Source: Corythucha ciliata (taxonomy: Eukaryota; Arthropoda; Insecta; Hemiptera; Tingidae). Taken from it: 64,000 nucleotides of DNA. A program made the position numbers and the translations under genes. Of this stretch, positions 57,601 to 64,000 are shown in pieces. The first letter of the stretch is position 1. The number at the start of each line of letters is the position of its first letter. Below the pieces are notes generated by a model. That model searched no databases and had not been told where the DNA came from. It saw only the letters and a program-made list of their open reading frames with translations. The stretch is taken from assembly GCA_038030265.1 (NCBI GenBank), contig CM075938.1, forward strand, positions 43,579,189 through 43,643,188, in the 5' to 3' direction.

Positions 57601-57785
57601 CATAACGGGGGGGGGGGTACAAGTCCGCAAGAAGAGGCGAAGCTCAGCCTTGAGGCTGTTGTATGAAAATCAGATGTTTTAAATTCTGAAACGAATGCCA
57701 CGAATACGTTTGGCTAAAAAATACAGAATGAAATATCGGCAGGCGGTTATACACTGTACAGTGTAGCCCTACAGAACCCAAGTGT
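54601..57785. other. Intergenic sequence, no supported gene
   Basis: G-tracts occur at 54791 and 54819 and a C-tract at 55786. A minus-strand frame of 117 codons (57126-56773; KAIKRDFIHEPTSSSAREVH...) has a protein-like composition but starts without ATG, has no domain I know and no splice support. No other candidate. Confidence 0.4.
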
Positions 57786-57823
57786 TATAAAACGGAGTGT
57801 GATCGAAATAAGGCATGAAGTCA
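57786..57823 (+). promoter_or_regulatory. Core promoter (TATA box and possible initiator) of the tetraspan gene
   Basis: TATAAAA at 57786-57792 lies 42 bases before the start codon at 57834. TCAACT at 57821 could serve as an initiator about 35 bases downstream, giving a very short leader. An out-of-frame ATG at 57815 would lie just upstream of that start. Confidence 0.45.
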
Positions 57824-57833
57824 ACTTTATTTC

Positions 57834-58313
57834 ATGAGAAGACTGAGTCGACAATGTCGCCTGTGTAGAGAAAGACGTTTTCATCCGGTCCTGTTTGGCA
57901 TCCACCTTCTCTTCTCTATCGTCTGCATCGTCTGCCTCGCAACGAACGTGTTCGTTTTCTGCGACTTGAACCCATTCGGTCTCGCTACTCTCATTCTATT
58001 GATCGTCGTTATTCTCATTTGCCTTGGCCTGCACACAGTCGGCCTCTTCACGAATCGCTCCATTTTCATTCAAATCTCAATGGGCTTCAACGCACTGACG
58101 GTTGTTCTTCTCTTGATATCATTAGTTCACGCGAATTCAACCAAAATATGCCGAGTGTCGACATTTTCGAGAATATTCACTTCGGTCTGTTTCTTGATTC
58201 ACGCGGTCATCTGTTTTCTGTTCCAAAACTACGCGTTTTATCGATACAGCCGAATGAAAGGGTACGGTGAGAAAATTGAGCCTCGCCTGTCCGTGATTGA
58301 AATCGTGAAATAA
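57834..58313 (+). CDS. Four-helix integral membrane protein, single exon
   Basis: The 159-residue protein has a basic N-terminus (MRRLSRQCRLCRERRFHP) and four hydrophobic segments at roughly residues 19-40, 48-70, 77-99 and 112-132, with a short charged tail (GYGEKIEPRLSVIEIVK). It has the topology of small insect tetraspan/MARVEL-like proteins, but I do not recognise the family. Codon use is regular, with many TCG, CGT and CTC codons unlike the AT-rich flanks, and the frame is intact, both favouring a real gene. AATAAA signals overlap the stop (58309-58314 and 58313-58318). The TATA box lies close upstream. No partner gene is adjacent. Confidence 0.7.
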   Translation: MRRLSRQCRLCRERRFHPVLFGIHLLFSIVCIVCLATNVFVFCDLNPFGLATLILLIVVILICLGLHTVGLFTNRSIFIQISMGFNALTVVLLLISLVHANSTKICRVSTFSRIFTSVCFLIHAVICFLFQNYAFYRYSRMKGYGEKIEPRLSVIEIVK

Positions 58314-58318
58314 ATAAA
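58309..58318 (+). terminator. Polyadenylation signals overlapping the stop codon
   Basis: Two overlapping AATAAA hexamers begin at 58309 and 58313, the stop TAA (58311-58313) being part of them. The 3' untranslated region would then be only about 15-30 bases. Confidence 0.5.
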
Positions 58319-59037
58319 CGAAAGGCGTAATGATAGCAACTTCGAGTCTTTTCTGATTCGTAAAATTGGGTGAGGGATGATATATGTGTAGAATATCAAG
58401 GAAAGGAACTGCTTGATTGTAAAGTAATGGAAACGTTTATGTACAGGGTGATGAAACCAAATGCATCTCAGAGATATCAAATGGGAAGATGGCGACCTTG
58501 TATAATAAACGCTCCGAGTACCAAAAACCAATTTCACGGTGTTCAGCGTTCCCACTTAACGTTTTTAAAAACCCTTATCTTCATCGATATTTCCTTCCCC
58601 CTTCCTCCTTCCACCCAACTCGGATTGCCAGTGCTGCAATAAGAATTGTATGCGAAAAACACATTTTGGCTTTACCCTGAATGCTGTATGCTTCTGTTTT
58701 AGAGGAAACTTTTAATATAATCTAGTGCTTTTCGGAAGTTTTCCTCACTTTTATACCCGCTCGCTGCCACTTCCAGCAAAGTAAACTTTAAAAGTTTCAC
58801 TCATATCTACGAAAGGGTTCTGTCAGTACTTTCTGTATCTCGGTTCCTTCAGGCAACGTTATACTATACTTTGTTTTTGGGGTTGAATTTTGACAAATGT
58901 ACAAGCTTAATGTTTATTTTCTCCGACTAAACAAAATGATCGTATCGTTCTATACGAATGACGAGTGATGTTATATTGCCATGAGCTGCCCATATACCAA
59001 GCCAACGATTTTTCTTTCTATACTCGCCTAGCGCCTA

Positions 59038-59076
<39 letters not shown>

Positions 59077-60654
59077 CTCACTCTCTCTTACACTGCCATC
59101 CTTAGATGAAACTGATGAAAGATTTAGAGCGTCCCCGCTTGAGATGAGGGCCAATGTTCGTGGTAAGAAGAGAAAGCACAATGCGCGGTAGGAGAAAAGT
59201 GATATTGGCAAAAAGTGATATCAGAGAACATCTTCTCATAAGAGAGCCACAAGAACCCAAATTCAATTACTCGTTATATTTTTGATATTTTAGTTTTAGA
59301 TCGAAAGAAAATCGTAAGTAAACTTAATCAGGTTATAATTTAATCTCACGATGTAATGGAATTTACGATAATAATTATTAGTATTCATCAACCTTTTCAT
59401 TTGTAGTGAATACTGAACTGCAGTACATTAATTAGACCATCCTCTAGCTTCGTTTTACTCTCGATTGCAGACTGAACAATTGAAAGATGGGTAAAGAAGT
59501 TGTACATTGGTTTGTGAATTTGAGATGGGAAGAGATTAAAAAGGACAGAAAATGTGTTAACATGCTTTCAGCCATTTCTAACAGAGAGCACAATACATCA
59601 TTCGCACTCCCTTTCTGCATGCAAGCGCCAATAAACACGGTTAGTCTAGCCTCTACATCATTCCGTTTATAAATAAGAATAGGTTTAACGAGTGATCAGC
59701 AGCCAATGCAACGAAGTTGATTTAACTTGAAGCTCATGAGGGTTGTACACAGAGTGGTGGGATCACCAACAACCGAAAGTTTGTCAAGTATCCACACTCC
59801 AGAATAGCAACCACGGCCGTAACAAGTGAGCTCGTGTTGAGTACAATGCGACCGCAGCCATTAATCTGCAATCTCGACGCTTCGTAGTTAATAATTATAG
59901 AATGATAAAGAACCATTCTACACTTTATATGCATGCCTTTAGCAAGGGGCATTGAACAATTTATTATTTCCAATTTCAATTGATTCAATTTATTTATTTA
60001 GTGGGTCTATACCCACACTATACATATAGTCAGTGAAAATAGTGGGAAGACAACGCCGAGAATTAGGCCCGATTTCAAACTAAGGGGTAATAGGAATTGA
60101 TTCCAGAAATGGAAAACTGGGTACCGGAATTTCAATGATTAAGGAACAGGTAAACCATGAGGAACTCTTTTCAAACTATTGTAAGTATAGGGGTGAATGT
60201 TAAATTCTTATCCTTTACCCTTATAAGATGAGAAGATATTCCTTTCCGTTCCACTTACATCCTTTCCTTCCCCTTTGCACCCTTTTTGAAAGAGTGCGAT
60301 ACAGTTTTATTACTGCTGATCCAACACAATTTACATCCCCTTGTCTATTGAAATCGCTTTCATACCCCCTTTTCACTCAATTCCTTAACGTGAACTACTT
60401 TTGTCGCAAAACGGTTTCACTCTTCCATTCAACCTCGTTTACGAGTTTCAGAACAGGTATTTCCGTCTTAAACGAGCGCTTTGAACTCTTTTTGTACTAA
60501 ACAATTTTTTTTTAACTCCACAACAACAACCAATGTCATTTATAAAATTAAATTTTATTTATTTTGAAAACTATTCTGATAGAGCTACGCTAGTGCAGAA
60601 AACCATGTGATCTCATTGACTAATTTTGATAAAACTGAGTGAATATTGTTAGTA
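58319..60654. other. Intergenic sequence, no supported gene
   Basis: A run of about 36 T at 59041-59076 may mark the tail of a retroposed copy on the minus strand. No gene was recognised; frames of up to 105 codons (58238-58555, minus) are shadows or chance. Confidence 0.5.
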
Positions 60655-60795
60655 TGGTCGCTTAGACTACGAGGGAGTTTCAGTTGTACTTACAGACGCT
60701 GAAGATGGCGAGCAGCCGAAACCGGTTCGTTTCTAACGCACCTCAACGAGGGAAGACAGACAACGTAGGCTCCTACGGCTACAGTTTCATGCATT
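60655..60795 (+). repeat. Single-arm copy of the hairpin repeat with hammerhead-like motif
   Basis: This matches one arm of 54148-54435, joined directly to the outer CGCTTAGACTACGAGGG word. At 60699 it reads CTGAAGATGGCGAGCAGCC then GAAACCGGTTC. That is the best-preserved motif: CTGANGA box, GGC/GCC stem, GAAA, and the palindromic ACCGGT followed by T. Confidence 0.6.
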
Positions 60796-60981
60796 CAAAA
60801 CTGAATGAAATCAGGTGATTCCCTACACCAGTGTTACAGCACTTGCGAGAAAAAGGAACAGACCAAATATCTTTGCCCCGATCTCTATTTCCTTTCAGAA
60901 CAGGTAACCACGGTCTGAGTTCATATCACCCTTACGGTGGATTTCACCACCGAGAGTTAAGGTTTGAGTTATGATAACTCA

Positions 60982-61120
60982 GGGGGCCTGTTCTGTAAGA
61001 TTTCAGAGTTCCTAAAAATATCCTTTTCCACCCGTCCGTCCCGAATTAAATCACATGTTGATGGGGAGGACGGGTGGAAAGAGACAGTGATAGTGACGTT
61101 AAAATTTATAGAACGGGCCC
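60982..61120. mobile_element. 139 bp MITE with GGGCCYGTTCT ends
   Basis: Left GGGGGCCTGTTCTGTAA and inverted right GGGCCCGTTCTATAAA ends are flanked by TCA on both sides (60979-60981 and 61121-61123). An internal inverted pair (CCACCCGTCC and GGACGGGTGG) gives the whole element a hairpin form. The 3 bp duplication and the ends fit PIF/Harbinger MITEs. Confidence 0.7.
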
Positions 61121-61950
61121 TCAGAATTAACGAAAAAACTGCGTCACAATTTATGTAAACTGTGTAAGAGGTTGGTAACACCAATCTAACTCCCGGTTGT
61201 GAAATTGACCATTAGACCTTTTTATTTTCATTTCTCCATCGAAGGAGTAAACGAATGAAAAAATTCTCTCGCGCCTTATTATTTGCACTAAAACTTCTCC
61301 GTCCCTTTATCCCTGCTACTTTCCTATATAGAACCCCGTCACTAGTTGCCTCTCTGCCATTGACAGGAAGCTTAAATGGGTGGAAGAGTGTACGTGAAAG
61401 GTTTTTCCTTGTCATTCCACCTAATTAGTCAATTAGTTTTTAGTTATTTAAGGTGGAAAAACTGCAAGAGTGAGTTGTGCTGGGTTAGGCCCAATTCAGG
61501 GGCGAGAAGGTTCAAGGAACGAAAGGGTGTCAAAAATCTATTATAAATCAGTGTTGTGATACGTAATTTGAAGGACTCCTAATTAATAGAAGTATAGGGG
61601 TTCTCATTTAATCATGCTGTAAGGGTAAAGGAGAATTTCTCGGTAGTCAAATAAAATTACACCACCCTTTCAGGGGTTGGAAGCGTGTTCTTCAAGGGTC
61701 CAAACGTGGCTAGCGGGCCAGTCTTTGAATTTTATCAAGTTTCCTTTATGCCTACGGTTCATCTGTCGTCTCACACCAACCAAAGCTCCATAAAGGAATC
61801 TCGGCTTGCTATCCCCCTGAATATAGCCACTATAATATTGTTTCGCTTGGCTCAACTCCCAGGTGCTTCTCCCCACCCTTATAAAATGTATTCGCTATGC
61901 TCTCCTACAGACATTATCCACGTAATGTCCTGGAGGACAACTTTGACTTC

Positions 61951-62233
61951 ATTGAGTTTAGAAGACCCATTGCCCCCCTCCTCACCGCACGACCCTAGTC
62001 ACAACTGTGAATTCGAGGGAGTGGGGAGGCTGAAAATAAAGAAATTAATCTTCAAATTAAATACTTACTTCTTTTGAGCACCGAGAAAAAAATGCTACCC
62101 AAGTGGGGTTCAAACCCACGATCTCCTATAGTTTCGCGCCAGATGCTCTAACCAACTGAGCTATTCCGGGAGTCCACGAAAAGAGCGAATCCACCCAGGA
62201 GAAATCCTCTCCCGGAACTCAAACTGCACCCAT
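61951..62233 (-). mobile_element. tRNA-derived SINE-like repeat, copy 2
   Basis: It shares with copy 1 (7393-7727) the tail words CCTCACCGCAC and GAGGGAGTGGGGAGGCTGAA, the A7 run and the tRNA-like head. On the minus strand the head reads TAGCTCAGTTGG (A box) and GGTTTGAACCCC (B box), with T-run at 62086-62092. The flanking GAACTCAA and GCACCCAT words are also shared. Confidence 0.65.
62099..62172 (-). ncRNA. tRNA-like head of SINE copy 2
   Basis: D stem GCTC/GAGC and T stem GTGGG/CCCAC form, with a B box at about 62105-62116 and A box at about 62152-62163 on the minus strand. The anticodon loop lacks a normal T33 and the acceptor pairs over only about five positions. Like copy 1, it is followed directly by seven T. 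Probably not a functional tRNA. Confidence 0.6.
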
Positions 62234-62287
62234 CGGGTCAGTGCATGCCACACGTCACACTTCCTTTATATGTCCGGCAATTAGTGA

Positions 62288-62496
62288 ATTAATTGAGTTT
62301 GGAAGACCCTTTTCTACAGAAAATTATGGGATTACTCCCCTCCTCACCGCACCACCATAGTCACAACTGCGATTTCGAGGGAGTGGGGGGGGGCTGAAAA
62401 TAAAGAAATTAATCTTTAAATTTAATACTTACTATTCTTCACTTGTTTTGAACCCCATAATTGTCCGTAGAAAAAGGTATTCTAAACTCAATTAAT
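62288..62496. mobile_element. SINE-like copy 3, inverted fold, no tRNA head
   Basis: The tail words of the family recur, but the head is replaced by an inverted copy of the beginning. Bases 62288-62331 (AATTGAGTTTGGAAGACCC...ATTATGGG) pair with 62453-62496. The copy directly follows copy 2. Twin priming or foldback of the family end would explain it. Confidence 0.6.
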
Positions 62497-63081
62497 ATTA
62501 GCTTACCTAATTGGCTGACACTATCCAACACCTCGCCTCAACGCAGTCATTGAGGACTGCAAGGTCCCTCTGATAGACGTTCATTCATCATTCATAGTGA
62601 CATTCCATCTTGAATTTCTCGGGTTCCGTCGCAGTCTCCTATACCTGTTTCCCATCAATCATTATAGGTCTTCAATCTCTGATGTTCTTATTAGTTACCT
62701 ACCTACTCGTAAACAAAACAAGCCAACCCATATTTCGACCCAACCCACTACCACACCGCATTGGGGCTCTGGCCCAATATGGTGGGGTCCCCCATCCACA
62801 ACCCGGGTACCCGGGGGACTCACCCGACATCAGGGGAAACGAACCTCGCGAAAATATTGACCCTAGTTAGAGTCGTCGGTAAAAACTCCCACTAGCTATA
62901 TCCAAGTACGCTACATCAGTAATAATATACAATCTCGCCATACAAACCATCTCACGTGAGTTTTTCCCGACGACTCCAACTACGGCCCCACAGCGGTCTA
63001 GCGAGGTCCTTGGACTTCAGGGTCTTCGATTAATTACTTTTTCATCCATGGCTCAGACGAATAGCACATAGCCATTATAGC
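62497..63081. other. Intergenic sequence, no supported gene
   Basis: No gene or repeat family was recognised; frames at 62597-62870 are short and overlap in two frames. Confidence 0.45.
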
Positions 63082-63130
63082 CAGGGGCGGATACACAGGC
63101 TTGACCAGTCCGGGGCCCTGAGATCATATC
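63082..63130 (+). mobile_element. hAT-like terminus (CAGGGGCGGAT)
   Basis: CAGGGGCGGATACACAGG followed by GGGGCCCTGAGATC matches the typical beginning of short insect hAT elements. The opposite end is not in the window or is not recognisable. Confidence 0.4.
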
Positions 63131-63339
63131 GGCCCCTCGTCCTACGTACACAACGGGCATAACAAACTCAATACAGAAGTTGGACAGCTCGTGCGATATT
63201 TAGCCCGAAACTTGCGAATTCATCGATATTTATATCCGGATAATGAAAGGTTCATCAATCAAGCCATTCTTCATGCTTTGGGTGCTTTTATTGGGGACTG
63301 GCTGGACCGTGGTCTAATAACACTTTTTAAAAAATCGCC

Positions 63340-64000
63340 AACTTACTTGCAATTTCTCAGGAATTAGGACCCGAAGCTAACATTTTCGCAAGAATTAAGA
63401 TCGAGGAAAATCAGCCTGGAAACTTTCAATTTCGTGGGTGTTCATCAGGCTTTGGGGGCTGTTGGACCCCACCTAGCCTGAGTTCTAATTTCACTCAAAT
63501 TTGACCCCTAAATGCCCGTAGGCAATTACATGGCAACTCACGATTTAGCCTATTTAGCCGATTTAGACTATTTTGCAGATTTTGGGCGCTGTGTACCGCG
63601 GTCACTAAAACCGCTACTCGCAACCGAACTGATAATCGCAATTTGGAGGATTGATATTCAGACCTGAAACACGCAATTTTACATATTTTTGGCTCCGAGT
63701 GGCCTAATTTTGTAATTAGGCGCTGCCAGGGCCCGAAGCTAAGGGGTCTGTAGTGACTATAATAATTACAAAAAGCACCCAAACTTCACAAAAACAAAGA
63801 CCATACACTCATATTTCCGCGAAATCAAATAGGTACCTAAGTATACCCAACTGAAACTCGCCATTTCGAGGATAACAAGCCAGAATTGCAAAATTAAGGC
63901 CATTTCGGAGGAATTTGGCCATTTTGCAAAATTAAGTACCAGAAACTTACAATTTCGTAGAAATAAGGACCAGAATACTGCAATTTCGCGAAAATAAATA
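63340..64000 (+). repeat. Degenerate short-period array (family 5), runs off the window end
   Basis: Variants of GCAATTTCGCGAAAATTAAGGACCAG recur every 28-33 bases, clearest from 63830 to the last base. The array continues beyond the window. Wording overlaps family 2 (CCGCGAAATT), so the two may be related. Confidence 0.65.

Overview
This 64 kb window is eukaryotic, AT-rich and dominated by transposable elements. Single-exon or GT-AG-intron genes, hAT, CMC-like and Tc1-type DNA transposons, R1-, Jockey- and I-type non-LTR retrotransposons, and a tRNA-derived short repeat all point to an arthropod, most likely an insect. A sap-feeding hemipteran is my guess, but nothing here proves the order. 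I see no prokaryotic operon, rRNA gene, CRISPR array or convincing functional tRNA gene.

Layout. 0.2-1.1 kb: degenerate short-period repeat. 1.5-5.0 kb: DNA transposon with CACTGAGAAAAAT ends, carrying a nested 0.9 kb TA-flanked element. 7.4-7.7 kb: tRNA-derived SINE-like repeat. 7.9-12.8 kb: tandem duplication of a 1.6 kb block holding a LINE 3' end; the second copy is split by a 1.47 kb foldback transposon. 15.6-16.2 kb: 30-35 bp satellite, which reappears inverted at 25.4-26.2 kb. 16.3-19.1 kb: decayed R1-clade LINE (-). 20.0-25.0 kb: nearly complete hAT transposon with four transposase exons, plus a duplicated 432 bp terminus. 27.5-27.8 kb: candidate host exon ending in a hAT terminus. 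29.2-30.1 kb: intact single-exon PP2C phosphatase, the best host gene. 32.3-34.3 kb: two more degenerate arrays. 38.7-46.5 kb: a LINE-derived block present three times in whole or part, with a filled and an empty hAT site, and an R1 LINE interrupted by a second CMC-like element. 46.1-54.0 kb: two I-type LINEs and a third truncated end in a row; the second joins its gag-like region directly to the endonuclease-RT linker. 54.0-54.6 kb: palindromic MITE and hairpin cluster. 57.8-58.3 kb: intact four-helix membrane protein gene. 60.6-62.5 kb: MITE, hairpin repeat and two more SINE-like copies. 63.1-64.0 kb: hAT-like end and another degenerate array.

Only two or three host genes can be supported: the PP2C phosphatase, the tetraspan protein, and possibly the exon at 27.5-27.8 kb. 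They are far apart and nothing shows that they work together. The rest is a record of nested insertions. Several can be dated relative to each other because duplicated copies preserve the empty site. All identifications come from reading the sequence and family knowledge; no database search was run.
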